Part shown: in pieces, positions 1-10,427 of the stretch
How positions within the stretch are numbered: position 1 is the first letter of the stretch
Layout of the letters: each line of letters opens with the position of its first letter
Assembly (NCBI RefSeq): GCF_001077815.2
Contig: NZ_CP011310.1
Coordinates: 806,001-870,000 of the forward strand
Reading direction: 5' to 3'
Length of the DNA: 64,000 nucleotides
Origin: Aurantiacibacter atlanticus
GTDB lineage: Bacteria; Pseudomonadota; Alphaproteobacteria; Sphingomonadales; Sphingomonadaceae
The notes under the pieces: generated by a model
Told to the model about the DNA's origin: nothing
The model's database searches: none
The model's input: only the letters and a program-made list of their open reading frames with translations
Made by a program: the position numbers and the translations under genes

Positions 1-690
1 GGCCATGAACAGGCCGCCTTCCCAGATATAGGTCGGGCGTTTTGCAGCAAAATAGAGCGGGACGATCTCAATTTCTTCAAGCTGGATATATTGCCAAACA
101 TCGAGCTCGGTCCAGTTTGAGATGGGGAACACGCGGATGCTTTCACCCTTGCGCTTCTTGGCATTGAACAGGTTCCACAATTCGGGTCGCTGGCTTTTGG
201 GATCCCAGCCGTGGCTGGCGGTGCGGAAGGAAAAAATGCGCTCTTTCGCGCGGCTTTTTTCCTCGTCACGCCGTGCGCCGCCAAAGGCTGCATCAAAACC
301 GTGGAGGTTGAGCGCCTGCTTCAGCCCTTCGGTCTTCCACATGTCGGTGTGGAGGGGGCCATGGTCAAACGGATTGATATCGCGTTCTTCCGCCTCCGGG
401 TTCTGATAGACGAGCAGTTCCATGCCAGCCTTTTCCGCCATCTTGTCGCGCAGATCATACATCGCCTTGAACTTCCATGTCGTATCGACATGCATCAGCG
501 GAAATGGCGGCGGCGACGGATAGAAAGCCTTGCGCGCCAGATGCAGCATTACTGCTGAGTCCTTGCCCACCGAATACAGCATCACGGGCTTCTCCGCCTC
601 TGCCGCAACTTCACGCATGATATGAATCGCCTCGGCCTCAAGCCGCTGGAGATGGGTTAGGGGTGCAGTCACGAATCGGGTCCTTGCCAT
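1..690 (-). CDS. cysD: Sulfate adenylyltransferase subunit 2 (partial, C-terminus off window)
   Basis: Small subunit of ATP sulfurylase, which with CysN makes adenosine 5'-phosphosulfate from sulfate and ATP in the cytoplasm. The 230 codons in the window read from ATG at 690 and run off the left edge without a stop. Visible family marks are the PP-loop [18 protein letters not shown] (about residues 39-56), [21 protein letters not shown], and [20 protein letters not shown] followed by [13 protein letters not shown] cysN or cysNC gene would be expected to the left. The start lies about 75 bp from the divergent LuxR-type regulator, with an 18-bp dyad between them. Identity is clear from these motifs; the C-terminal part cannot be judged. 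Confidence 0.95.
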   Translation of the reverse strand, partial: MARTRFVTAPLTHLQRLEAEAIHIMREVAAEAEKPVMLYSVGKDSAVMLHLARKAFYPSPPPFPLMHVDTTWKFKAMYDLRDKMAEKAGMELLVYQNPEAEERDINPFDHGPLHTDMWKTEGLKQALNLHGFDAAFGGARRDEEKSRAKERIFSFRTASHGWDPKSQRPELWNLFNAKKRKGESIRVFPISNWTELDVWQYIQLEEIEIVPLYFAAKRPTYIWEGGLFMA

Positions 691-732
691 TATCCAATTG
701 TCTTGCGGTCTAGCGACTGTTCAAATTCGTGG

Positions 733-750
733 ACCTCCCAGATGGGAGGT
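733..750. promoter_or_regulatory. Perfect 18-bp dyad between cysD and the LuxR-type gene
   Basis: ACCTCCCA-GA-TGGGAGGT is a perfect inverted repeat (8-bp arms, 2-bp centre). It lies in the divergent intergenic region, 43 bp from the cysD start and 14 bp before the regulator's ATG. The size suits a dimeric HTH operator. The right arm also carries GGGAGGT, a Shine-Dalgarno-like string that the left arm could mask in the mRNA. Role inferred. Confidence 0.5.
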
Positions 751-764
751 GGTAAGAAACCGCC

Positions 765-1847
765 ATGCGCGTTCCCAATCTTGGCGAAACGGACCTGTTG
801 GTGCCCTTGCATGAAGGCATGTTCGAGGAGCCCATGTGGTACACATTTCTTTCGCGCCTGCGCCATGTGGCCGGTGCTGATTGCGCCGCTATCGTGCTGC
901 GCACTGCGCAGGGTAATGAAATGGTGCGACTGGCCTCGGCTGGCGGAGATTGGCCGCACGGGCTGGACGCACTTTTCACTCAGTCGCCTGATGGCGAGAA
1001 TGCCGTGCGTCAGGCAATGCGCGAAGGGCGCGTATATTCGCGTAGTGAATTGGCACAGGAAGCTCCATTAGCCGGGCTTGCTGCGGACAGCGATGTGCCG
1101 GCCCTGCGCGCCATGCGACTGGGGATCGATCGCGGGATTGATGCAGTGCTGCTATTGGCGGGGACCAATCCGCTCGGCCCCGATATCGCCAGTCTGATGA
1201 GTGCGATCGCGCCCCATTTCAAGGTCGCACTGCGTGTATTGGGGGCAATGGAGCGCGAGCGTGTGCATTCTGAAATGAGCGCACAGGCCTTTGCCCGGAT
1301 CAATTTCGGGTGGATTTCTCTCAACGACAAATGCGGCATCGTCGATGTCGATCCGCAGGCCGGACGTCTGCTCCAGCAATCAGGGGCGCTGCGGCGCGGC
1401 ACCTATGACCGACTCACCCCGGCAGATGCGGCGGTGGACCGGCAGTTGACAGCGCTGGTGCGTGAATTTGCGGCCAATCCGAAAGCGCGCCCGCGCGCCA
1501 TTAATCTCAGCCATGACCCATGGATCGACATTCTTGTCGCCCCTCTGCGGATCAGGGCGCTATCGGGTGGCAGCGATGCGGTGGCCGTGGTCTATATCCG
1601 CGGCGATCGGTCATCCTCCGCAGACCGGGCCGAGCAGCTGGTAGATCTGTTTGATCTCACCCCCAGCGAGGCGCGGCTGGCATGGTCGATGGCGCAGGGT
1701 CTCTCTATCGCTGAGGCCGCGCAAGAACACGGCCTGACAATCGAGACGGCGCGCAATTATTCCAAGAAGATCTATGGCAAGACCGGAGCACGCGGACAGG
1801 TGGACCTCGTGCGCCACGTGCTCACCGGGGTATTGGCACTGGCTTGA
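765..1847 (+). CDS. LuxR-family helix-turn-helix transcriptional regulator
   Basis: Predicted DNA-binding regulator of 360 residues. The C-terminal 65 residues form a LuxR/GerE-type HTH: LTPSEARLAWSMAQGLSIAEAAQEHG is followed by the recognition-helix region TIETARNYSKKIYGKTGARGQVDLV (about residues 297-352). The N-terminal 290 residues look like an alpha/beta sensor region of GAF/PAS type, with no membrane segment and no phospho-acceptor domain, so the signal is unknown. The start at 765 follows the dyad at 733-750, whose right arm resembles a ribosome binding site; autoregulation, and possibly control of divergent cysD, is inferred. The stop is only 3 bp from the convergent manA-like gene. 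Family assignment is firm, the target is not. Confidence 0.85.
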   Translation: MRVPNLGETDLLVPLHEGMFEEPMWYTFLSRLRHVAGADCAAIVLRTAQGNEMVRLASAGGDWPHGLDALFTQSPDGENAVRQAMREGRVYSRSELAQEAPLAGLAADSDVPALRAMRLGIDRGIDAVLLLAGTNPLGPDIASLMSAIAPHFKVALRVLGAMERERVHSEMSAQAFARINFGWISLNDKCGIVDVDPQAGRLLQQSGALRRGTYDRLTPADAAVDRQLTALVREFAANPKARPRAINLSHDPWIDILVAPLRIRALSGGSDAVAVVYIRGDRSSSADRAEQLVDLFDLTPSEARLAWSMAQGLSIAEAAQEHGLTIETARNYSKKIYGKTGARGQVDLVRHVLTGVLALA

Positions 1848-1850
1848 AAA

Positions 1851-2657
1851 TCAGCCGGTCAATGGACGGGTGACGAGTGCCTTGCCGTCCGGCGCGAAGG
1901 TGACATTGGCAAGGCTTGAAGAATAGGCGCAGTGCCCAGGTGAAATTATATCGCCCAAAACAATCACTTCGCCCGCAAGCGGCATGACGAGCAGCCCATC
2001 GGCATAGCTGTATAGCAATGCCTCGTCTGCCACGCCGTCAACCAGATCGAGCGTGAAGTGTGGCCCATCAACCAGGCAGGCGTGGCCTGTATCGGGGATG
2101 CGCTGGCGCAGCTGGGGGGGGTGGGGTGATCCTTTTGCAATTGCGACGCCTTCATCAAGATGCAGTTCTCTTGGCCGTCCGTAATCATAAAGGCGGTAGG
2201 TGACATCGCTGTTCTGCTGGATTTCAATAATTGCACAACCCTCGCCAATCGCATGCACCGTATTGGCAGGGATGTAGAAAAAATCGCCCGCCTGCACCTC
2301 ATACCACATCAACAGGTCTTCAATCGATCCGTCGATGGCGGCTGCGCGCATGGTTTCTGCATCCACTTCATTGCGAAAACCGACGCCAAGCATTGCGCCC
2401 GTTTCTGCCGCGACCACCAGCCAGCACTCTTCCTTCCCATTGCGGCCCAGCCCTGCCGCCTCGGCCTGCACATCGTCAGGGTGGCACTGAACCGAAAGCC
2501 GATCACTGGTGAAGAGATATTTGACGAGCAATTGGGGAAGCTGTTCGGGCGGTTCGAACCAGATTTCGCCAATGCGTTTGCCTTTGGGCGCGATAAATGG
2601 CGCGGGCAGGGTCTCGCATCCCCAGACCTTTTCTACCGTGCGGGTGCGCAGTTTCAT
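1851..2657 (-). CDS. manA: Mannose-6-phosphate isomerase, class I
   Basis: Type I phosphomannose isomerase of the cupin fold, interconverting mannose 6-phosphate and fructose 6-phosphate to supply GDP-mannose for surface polysaccharide. At 268 residues it is the short form. The zinc ligands are visible in VQCHPDD (Q57, H59), a Glu in EECWLVV near 77, and NTVHAIG (H135); QQNSDVTYRLYDYGR (about 148-161) is the family signature. GalE elsewhere in the window is another nucleotide-sugar enzyme, but nothing links them in an operon. A run of eight identical bases at 2114-2121 falls inside the coding sequence. It is transcribed divergently from the sulfotransferase-like gene. Confidence 0.88.
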   Translation of the reverse strand: MKLRTRTVEKVWGCETLPAPFIAPKGKRIGEIWFEPPEQLPQLLVKYLFTSDRLSVQCHPDDVQAEAAGLGRNGKEECWLVVAAETGAMLGVGFRNEVDAETMRAAAIDGSIEDLLMWYEVQAGDFFYIPANTVHAIGEGCAIIEIQQNSDVTYRLYDYGRPRELHLDEGVAIAKGSPHPPQLRQRIPDTGHACLVDGPHFTLDLVDGVADEALLYSYADGLLVMPLAGEVIVLGDIISPGHCAYSSSLANVTFAPDGKALVTRPLTG

Positions 2658-2829
2658 GCAAAAAACCTGTATTTCTTCTGATATTGGCGATGGCGTTCAA
2701 TGAGGCGTCGACGTTCAGACTGCGTGGGTCAAGGGCTTATCTCTTGGCCATATATGCCTCAGATTTGCATTGTGTGAACGTCGGGAAACCGGATTGGCGA
2801 TGAGTGCTTCGATAATTTGGGAGAAAGCG

Positions 2830-2907
2830 ATGCAAAATCCACATTCGGGCAACAAGGCCTGCAGCGCTTTGTATTTCCGGGACGTGCCGGTTAGGCCAGC
2901 GCGATGA
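2830..2907 (+). CDS. Possible 25-codon upstream ORF / leader peptide
   Basis: A short ORF beginning ATG CAA AAT at 2830 is preceded by GGGAGA at 2819-2824 with good spacing. Its TGA at 2905-2907 overlaps the ATG of the following gene at 2904 as ATGA. An in-frame ATG at 2800 would lengthen it to 35 codons. The product begins MQNPHSGNKACSALYF and matches nothing I know. The ATGA overlap suggests translational coupling to the sulfotransferase-like gene, whose own upstream sequence lacks a convincing ribosome binding site. A chance ORF is possible. Confidence 0.35.
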   Translation: MQNPHSGNKACSALYFRDVPVRPAR

Positions 2908-3905
2908 CTGACGCTGCAAAGATAGCGGGCGATCCGCATTGGCTTCCCCATGCACTCGACATGGCAGGCAGACGCATGCAATTCCTGCGTATCGGGCGCG
3001 AAGCATTGACCGCGTCCGGCTTCCTTGCCGATCTGACTCAGGAAACATGCGAGGACGAGGCATGGCTGCCCTTCGACACGGTGCGCGCCATGGAACCTGC
3101 GACAGGGCCGCTCCATTTCATCTTTCACAGTGCATTCTGCCGCTCGACCCTGCTGGTTCGTGCCATGAATGTTCAAGGCGTATCTATTGGCCTGGCAGAG
3201 CCAGGCATTATCGCGCAGCTGGCAGGCGCGGGCGATCCGGCAAAAGGCCTGGTCAAACCCGTATGCGACCTTCTTTCACGTCCCTGGAGTGATGGTAGGG
3301 CGGTTTTCGTCAAACCTACCAATCACGCCAATATGCTGATCCCTCATCTCTTGTCTGCACGCCCGGATGCAAGGGCGATATTGATGACCAATCCGCTGAG
3401 CAGCTTTCTGCGCTCAGTCGACAGGCGCGCCCTGATGGGGCGGCGATGGGGGCGCCAGCTTTATCTGGAAATCATGGGCTATGCGGGAATGGATATCGGC
3501 ATGGACGCGCGCGAACAATTCAGCATGACTGATCTGCAGGCAGCTGGTCTTGCATGGTTCCTTTCGCAGCGATTCTTTACGATGCTGCTGGCAGGCCGGG
3601 AGGGCGCGCGCTTACGCAGTCTTGATGGGGACCGCTTTGATCTGGACCGCGCTGACACGATAAAAGCCGTGCTGGATTTTTCCGGACTATCTAGTGATGC
3701 GGTGCAAATTGAACGGATTGTCGATGGCCCCCTGTTCCGCCGCCACGCCAAGCTGGGCGGCGAATTTGCAATGGAAAGCCTGACAGAGCGGTCCCCGTCA
3801 TACGCGCAGGAATGTGAGCAGGTGAGCCAGTGGATCGGCATGATTGCGCAGCAGGCGGACGTGGAGATACCGCTGCGGCAGACCCTGTCGGTAAGGTCCC
3901 GTTAG
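2904..3905 (+). CDS. Sulfotransferase-like hypothetical protein
   Basis: A soluble protein of 333 residues that I do not recognise firmly. Residues 70-89, LHFIFHSAFCRSTLLVRAMN, look like the 5'-phosphosulfate-binding loop of PAPS sulfotransferases: a beta strand, then a Ser/Thr-rich turn leading into a helix. Residues 158-173 (AILMTNPLSSFLRSVD) occupy the place of the 3'-phosphate-binding strand and helix, with Asn where Asp is usual. No signal peptide is apparent. The gene stands alone, 2.2 kb from cysD, whose pathway supplies the PAPS precursor; that link is suggestive only. A P-loop-type hypothetical protein of other function is the alternative. Confidence 0.45.
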   Translation: MTDAAKIAGDPHWLPHALDMAGRRMQFLRIGREALTASGFLADLTQETCEDEAWLPFDTVRAMEPATGPLHFIFHSAFCRSTLLVRAMNVQGVSIGLAEPGIIAQLAGAGDPAKGLVKPVCDLLSRPWSDGRAVFVKPTNHANMLIPHLLSARPDARAILMTNPLSSFLRSVDRRALMGRRWGRQLYLEIMGYAGMDIGMDAREQFSMTDLQAAGLAWFLSQRFFTMLLAGREGARLRSLDGDRFDLDRADTIKAVLDFSGLSSDAVQIERIVDGPLFRRHAKLGGEFAMESLTERSPSYAQECEQVSQWIGMIAQQADVEIPLRQTLSVRSR

Positions 3906-4063
3906 CTCCATTCGAGACTGACGCAGGGCCGATATGCGTTGTTGCTGCTGAAAGGTTTCGTTCTGCCGCTGCCTGAATAGGCCCCGTCTTAAACGCTTGG
4001 CTGCATTATCTTGTCATTCATCGCCCTGCGCTTACATTGGGATCACGAAAGGACCTTCCTGCA

Positions 4064-6006
<1,943 letters not shown>

Positions 6007-6010
<4 letters not shown>

Positions 6011-6273
6011 AGCCGGAGCCGCCGCCACGTGCCATTCGCGATTTTGCACAGCGAGCACTGTTACTGATGGCGCTGGGCGAATGGTTGCTGAAATGGGTAG
6101 GTATTGCTTTCGTCCTGATGGCTCCACTCATCTGGTTGCTCAACCGCCAGCGAAGCTCCGACGTATTGACCGAGCTGGCGCTCGGCCTGCTGGTATGGAC
6201 GGCAATGTTTGCCGCGTGGAAACTTACAACGGCATTCCTGCGTTGGTGGATATTGGGCGCATCTGGAAATTGA
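6007..6273 (+). CDS. Small two-segment membrane protein downstream of ftsH
   Basis: Up to 88 residues if read from TTG 6007, which overlaps the ftsH stop, or 68 residues from ATG 6067 ([20 protein letters not shown]). Two hydrophobic stretches, [14 protein letters not shown] and [15 protein letters not shown], suggest a hairpin in the inner membrane. No family is recognised. The overlap with ftsH suggests co-transcription, so a role near the protease is possible but unproven. Confidence 0.45.
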
Positions 6274-6314
6274 TGTTGCAGGCGCCTGTCGTCGGCAATG
6301 AGGATCATTTGACC

Positions 6315-6590
6315 ATGAAACGCAATGCAATGTTCACCGCTGTGCTCCCGCTCGCCATCATGGCCGCCGGATGTTCCGAGAATACACAGAACAATGCCGA
6401 ACTGGCAGCCGAGCGCGCCGCCGCCGACGCAGCCGACAATGCAGAAGTCTTGGGCGAGGAGCTGCGCAAGGGCGCTATCGTCGCTGCAGACAAGGCGAGC
6501 GAAGGTGCCGCCAGTCTTCGGGATGACCTGACAGAGGGTGAAGCTTCGGATACCGATCCTTCAGATGGCCAGCTGGACGGGACCGATTAG
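6315..6590 (+). CDS. Small putative lipoprotein
   Basis: A 91-residue protein with an N-terminal lipoprotein signal: Lys/Arg, then a hydrophobic run ending LPLAIMAAGC, so lipidation at about Cys17 is predicted. The mature part is Ala/Asp/Glu-rich (AELAAERAAADAADNAEVLGEELRKG) and probably helical, ending in a polar tail. GAGGA at about 6299-6303 precedes the start. It follows the ftsH-linked small membrane gene in the same direction, 41 bp on. Function unknown; the signal sequence is its only informative feature. Confidence 0.65.
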   Translation: MKRNAMFTAVLPLAIMAAGCSENTQNNAELAAERAAADAADNAEVLGEELRKGAIVAADKASEGAASLRDDLTEGEASDTDPSDGQLDGTD

Positions 6591-6849
6591 CCGGCCCTAC
6601 GGATGACAGTGCGCCCAGCAGCCACATGAAGAGTATCGATATAGGGATGAGCATCCAGCTGAATTTGTAGCCATTGCCCTGCAATTCAGCCAATTTTCCG
6701 GCTATTCGGGACGCGGTTTTTCTCCTTGATTTTGCTTCAAGGACGCGTGCCCACAATCCGTCTGTTGCTGCCGTACCAAGCCCGTCGGTTAAATCGGTCA
6801 CGCCTCGTCCCGATAAGTATAAGGAGCTGTATCTTTGCGTGCTACCCAT
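6475..6849 (-). CDS. Doubtful hypothetical protein with one membrane segment
   Basis: A minus-strand frame of 124 codons fills most of the otherwise empty stretch 6591-6914. Residues about 57-83 (ELQGNGYKFSWMLIPISILFMWLLGAL) form a plausible basic-amphipathic stretch and membrane helix, and the preceding LWARVLEAKSRR region looks protein-like. Against it, the last 116 bp overlap the convergent lipoprotein gene and no strong ribosome binding site is seen. I recognise no family. If it is not coding, 6591-6914 holds nothing else I can name. Confidence 0.3.
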   Translation of the reverse strand: MGSTQRYSSLYLSGRGVTDLTDGLGTAATDGLWARVLEAKSRRKTASRIAGKLAELQGNGYKFSWMLIPISILFMWLLGALSSVGPANRSRPAGHLKDRYPKLHPLSGHPEDWRHLRSPCLQRR

Positions 6850-6914
6850 CTGCAAACGGCGACGGGAAGATGGCGCATCTTGTGATGTGCGCCTGCCCAA
6901 TCCACATATGAAGA

Positions 6915-7715
6915 ATGGTAGCCAGCAGCGACACCAGCGCCTTTATCGGCCTTGCAATCATAGTGTCCGGATTTGCTTTGCTCGCCGGGCTGGAACTGAT
7001 CAGGCCAGTGCGCCTTGCGAGCCAGCCTAAAGGACGGCGCTGGTTCACCAACCTTGCGCTGTTTGCCGTGGATACATTGTCGGTCAGGTTCCTGCTGCCG
7101 ATCGCGATGGTCGGTATGGCGATCAAGGCCGAGCAAGAGGGGTGGGGCCTGTTCAATGCGGTGGCTGCGCCCGGCTGGCTCGCCTTTGCAATTACCCTGC
7201 TTGCCCTCGATCTGGCACTTTATGTGCAACATTGGGCAACGCACCGCGTGCCACTTCTCTGGCGATTGCACCGCGTCCACCATGTTGATCGCGATTTCGA
7301 CGTAACCACGGCTGCCCGTTTCCATCCGGTGGAAATAGTCGCTTCTATGGCCTGGAAAGTCGCCGTGGTCGCTGCATTGGGTGCGCCTGTCGCTGCGGTG
7401 GCGATATTTGAAGTAGGGTTTGCGATCTTCACCTTATGGACCCACGCCAATATCTCGCTGCCGCCCGCGCTCGACCTGGCCGTGCGCAAGATTATCGTGA
7501 CACCTGACATGCACCGCATCCACCATTCGGTGCTGATGCGCGAGACCAATAGCAATTACGGGACGGTATTGTCCGGCTGGGATCGCCTGTTCAGAACCTA
7601 TCGCGCAATGCCCCGCGATCGTCAGCGCAACATGGCGATTGGTCTCGGCCAATGGCAGGATGATCGACCTGCTCAGCTGGCTTTCAGCCTGTGGCTACCT
7701 TTCGCGCGCAAATAG
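6915..7715 (+). CDS. Sterol desaturase / fatty acid hydroxylase superfamily membrane protein
   Basis: Integral membrane di-iron oxygenase of 266 residues. The histidine clusters that bind the metal pair are H106xxxH110 (HWATH), H119xxHH123 (HRVHHVD) and H200xxHH204 (HRIHHS), with extra His at 137 and 177. At least four hydrophobic segments lie around them. Members hydroxylate or desaturate lipids, sterols or carotenoids; the substrate cannot be read from the sequence. It is monocistronic and shares a strong bidirectional terminator with rpoZ. Confidence 0.85.
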   Translation: MVASSDTSAFIGLAIIVSGFALLAGLELIRPVRLASQPKGRRWFTNLALFAVDTLSVRFLLPIAMVGMAIKAEQEGWGLFNAVAAPGWLAFAITLLALDLALYVQHWATHRVPLLWRLHRVHHVDRDFDVTTAARFHPVEIVASMAWKVAVVAALGAPVAAVAIFEVGFAIFTLWTHANISLPPALDLAVRKIIVTPDMHRIHHSVLMRETNSNYGTVLSGWDRLFRTYRAMPRDRQRNMAIGLGQWQDDRPAQLAFSLWLPFARK

Positions 7716-7728
7716 CCACCCTAAAAGC

Positions 7729-7762
7729 AAAGGGGCCGCACCTTGCCGTGCGGCCCCTTTTG
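7729..7762. terminator. Bidirectional rho-independent terminator
   Basis: A 13-bp perfect stem (7729-7741 with 7748-7760), a 6-nt loop and A/T tracts on both sides lie between the convergent fatty acid hydroxylase and rpoZ genes, so it can serve both. Confidence 0.9.
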
Positions 7763-7785
7763 GCTTGGGAAAAGGTGAAATGACC

Positions 7786-8130
7786 TTACCCGTCGTAATC
7801 GGCACCGATCGATGTAGAGCGGCTGGGTGCGGCGGCGGAAAGGCGCATGGCCTCTGCCGACTGGCTCAGCGAACCGACATCATCTGCCTCGTCCTCTTCA
7901 TCGGGAAGAATGGTCTGGAGCGATTGCACCAGCGATTCCTGCAACTGTTTGGGCTTTACCGTCTGTTCGGCAATTTCGCGCAGCGCAACAACGGGGTTCT
8001 TATCCCGGTCGCGATCCAGCGTAATTTCCGCACCGCCAGAAATTTCGCGCGCACGCTGGGCAGCCAGCAGCACAAGGTCAAAACGGTTTGAGACTTTGTC
8101 GACGCAATCTTCGACGGTAACGCGCGCCAT
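7786..8130 (-). CDS. rpoZ: DNA-directed RNA polymerase omega subunit
   Basis: Omega assists assembly of the RNA polymerase core by chaperoning beta-prime. The start is ATG 8130, giving [20 protein letters not shown], the family signature; total 114 residues. The body contains [14 protein letters not shown] and a tail rich in acidic residues ([10 protein letters not shown]), typical of alphaproteobacterial omega. It is alone on its strand, ending at the shared terminator at 7729-7762, and divergent from the phospholipase D-type gene. Confidence 0.97.
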   Translation of the reverse strand: MARVTVEDCVDKVSNRFDLVLLAAQRAREISGGAEITLDRDRDKNPVVALREIAEQTVKPKQLQESLVQSLQTILPDEEDEADDVGSLSQSAEAMRLSAAAPSRSTSIGADYDG

Positions 8131-8234
8131 GGGCACTCCGATGGGTATGAGGTTGTCGGAAAGAGTTGCAATTAGTCGGGAAGGGCCGGTTCGTCAAGGT
8201 TTTCCGCAGGGCAAACCATGCTAACACGCCGGTG

Positions 8235-9425
8235 ATGGATCATCTTCTAGAAACGCCAGACGCAAGTCAGCCCCCCATCTATCAGGATCCCGAACCGTTC
8301 AGGGCACAGGCGCATGGCATCACCTTCACTTTCTATCCTGCAGGAAAGGATCGCCGTACTGCGCTTCTCGACATTATCGAGGGTGCAGGTGAAAGCCTGA
8401 AAATTGCCTTTTACATATTCGCGCCCGATGGCGTCGGCACTGCGGTGCGCGATGCCTTGGTGGCAGCGGCGCGGCGCGGCGTGGAAGTGACGCTGATCGT
8501 CGATGGCTTCGGTGCCACCGCCGATGAAGAATTTTTCGCCGAGATGACCGAAGCGGGCGGCACTTTTTGCGTGTTCATGGCCAAATGGTCGCGCCGCGCA
8601 TTGATTCGCAACCACCAGAAGATCGTGGTGGCAGACGATAAAGTGGCCATGCTTGGCGGGTTCAATGTGGAGGATGATTACTTCTCCACGCCGCAGGAAG
8701 GTGGCTGGCACGATCTGGGCTTCAGGCTGGAGGGCGAGACTGTGGGTCAGATTGCGCGCTGGTTTGCCGAACTTGCTGAATGGGCGGGAGACAAGCAGGC
8801 GCAGTTCAATGATATCCGCCGCCGTGTCCGCGAATGGGATAGCGGCAATGGGCCCGTGCAATTGCTGATCGGAGGTCCGACCAAGGGGCTTTCCAGCTGG
8901 GCGCGATGCATCAGGGCGGATTTGCGTGAAGGTGAAAGGCTGGACATGGTCATGGCCTATTTTTCGCCGAATACGAATTTGCGCAGACAGATCCGGACCA
9001 TCGCTCGCCAGGGTAAGGCCAATCTCGTCATGGCGGGCTTAAGTGATAATGCCGCCACCATCGGTGCCAGCCGCGCGCTCTATCGCAAATTACTGGAAGC
9101 GGGCGCAAAAGTTTACGAGTTTGAGGTCTGCAAGCTCCATACCAAGCTGATCGTGCTCGACGATGCGGTGTATATGGGCAGTGCCAATTTCGACATGCGC
9201 TCGCTTTATCTCAATCTCGAGATCATGCTACGGATAGAGGACGCGGCACTCGCTGAAAGAATGCGCAGTTACATCCACGACCATTTCGCCGCGAGCAAGG
9301 AGATAACGGCGGAAAAACACGCTGCACAGGCCACGCCGTGGACCCGCGCAAAATGGTGGGCGAGCTGGTTTCTTGTCGCCGTGCTGGATTATACTGTTTC
9401 GCGGCGGCTCAACCTCGGCTTGTGA
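8235..9425 (+). CDS. Phospholipase D-like protein / cardiolipin synthase family
   Basis: A 396-residue enzyme from ATG 8235 with two HKD motifs: NHQKIVVADD with H127, K129 and D134, and LHTKLIVLDD with H302, K304 and D309, each followed by a Gly-Gly-Phe-Asn or Gly-Ser-Ala-Asn-Phe turn. Such proteins catalyse phosphatidyl transfer, and cardiolipin synthase is the likeliest role. There is no N-terminal membrane anchor, unlike typical Cls; only WWASWFLVAVLDY near the C-terminus is hydrophobic. It converges on a DAG-kinase-type gene 10 bp away, another phospholipid enzyme. The exact substrate is undetermined. Confidence 0.85.
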   Translation: MDHLLETPDASQPPIYQDPEPFRAQAHGITFTFYPAGKDRRTALLDIIEGAGESLKIAFYIFAPDGVGTAVRDALVAAARRGVEVTLIVDGFGATADEEFFAEMTEAGGTFCVFMAKWSRRALIRNHQKIVVADDKVAMLGGFNVEDDYFSTPQEGGWHDLGFRLEGETVGQIARWFAELAEWAGDKQAQFNDIRRRVREWDSGNGPVQLLIGGPTKGLSSWARCIRADLREGERLDMVMAYFSPNTNLRRQIRTIARQGKANLVMAGLSDNAATIGASRALYRKLLEAGAKVYEFEVCKLHTKLIVLDDAVYMGSANFDMRSLYLNLEIMLRIEDAALAERMRSYIHDHFAASKEITAEKHAAQATPWTRAKWWASWFLVAVLDYTVSRRLNLGL

Positions 9426-9435
9426 TCTTTGTCCC

Positions 9436-10308
9436 CTAGCTTTCCGCTTTTCCGGCAAGCACATTCACGTGAAGCGTATCAAACAGGAATTCCGCGCCGG
9501 AGGCTACGCTGGCGCGTTCCCCGTCGAACATAAGCTCGATCCGTGAATCGTCATGTGCGCGGCATACGACCCTTGTGGACGTGCCCAGATCGTCATGCGG
9601 ACCCTGCCGGAAATCATGGCTCAGAATGGCGAGGCCCTGCCTCAGAAAATCGAGGAAATTCTCCTGCAAATAGCCCTGAATCCGGAATGCACCATTTTCA
9701 GGGGTGAAGCGGATGCCGGGATAGCCATTATCGCTTCCGATTGGCGGATCGACGACATACACAAATGGTCCCTCTGCGCTCTGAATTATAGCGTCTTTGC
9801 TGGCGGCAAGAATGCCCGCCGCTTCCCGTTGGCGAATTTCCTCACGTGCATCGGCCCATAGGGCGGCCGGACCCGCGAGCGTTTCAGCCAGGGCGATATG
9901 ATCGCCGCACCGCACGACTTCGAGGCGACGGCTCGCAAGTTTGCCTTCGAGAAAGCTATCAAGGACCGCCTCCCAATCGCATTGCTCGAAAAGCTTGTGA
10001 CACAGGAGATTGGCCGTGCCGCCCGGCAGCGGCAGAACCGCGCCTTCCCATCCGATCAGGTCGCTGACCATGGCGTTTAGGGTGCCATCGCCCCCATGAA
10101 CGATTACCGTTTCTACGCCGGCGGCGCTTGCCATATCTGCATCGGGCAATGTCTCAGACTGGCAGTCGAAACTGCGCGCCAGGTTAAGGTCGGCTCCGCT
10201 CAGGCGCGATGCAATCTCGTCCGCCAGGCCGTCCACATAGCTGCCGCTGGCACTGTTATAGACGAGCCATACAATGGGCTGACCAATGGCAGCCGCGGGC
10301 CTTGTCAT
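9436..10308 (-). CDS. Diacylglycerol kinase catalytic-domain lipid kinase
   Basis: Cytosolic lipid/sphingoid kinase-fold protein of 290 residues from ATG 10308 (MTRPAAAIGQPIVWLVYN). The N-terminal nucleotide-binding lobe has NSASGS at about 18-23 and the hallmark HGGDGTLN at 71-78, then LPLPGGTANLLCHKL. The C-terminal beta-rich lobe follows. Family members phosphorylate diacylglycerol or related lipids; the closest named relatives are YegS/BmrU-type. A 5' extension to 10374 is open but adds unconvincing residues. It is convergent with the phospholipase D-type gene. Confidence 0.82.
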   Translation of the reverse strand: MTRPAAAIGQPIVWLVYNSASGSYVDGLADEIASRLSGADLNLARSFDCQSETLPDADMASAAGVETVIVHGGDGTLNAMVSDLIGWEGAVLPLPGGTANLLCHKLFEQCDWEAVLDSFLEGKLASRRLEVVRCGDHIALAETLAGPAALWADAREEIRQREAAGILAASKDAIIQSAEGPFVYVVDPPIGSDNGYPGIRFTPENGAFRIQGYLQENFLDFLRQGLAILSHDFRQGPHDDLGTSTRVVCRAHDDSRIELMFDGERASVASGAEFLFDTLHVNVLAGKAES

Positions 10309-10427
10309 CGGGAAATTCCTGATATCATCTGCGTGATACGCTTTCCAATTTTTTACCTGGATCGCGCGGATCAATGCGCCTTGTTCAATCAGGTGACAAG
10401 CCTCAGCGCGCCGGAAAATCCGCCAGC

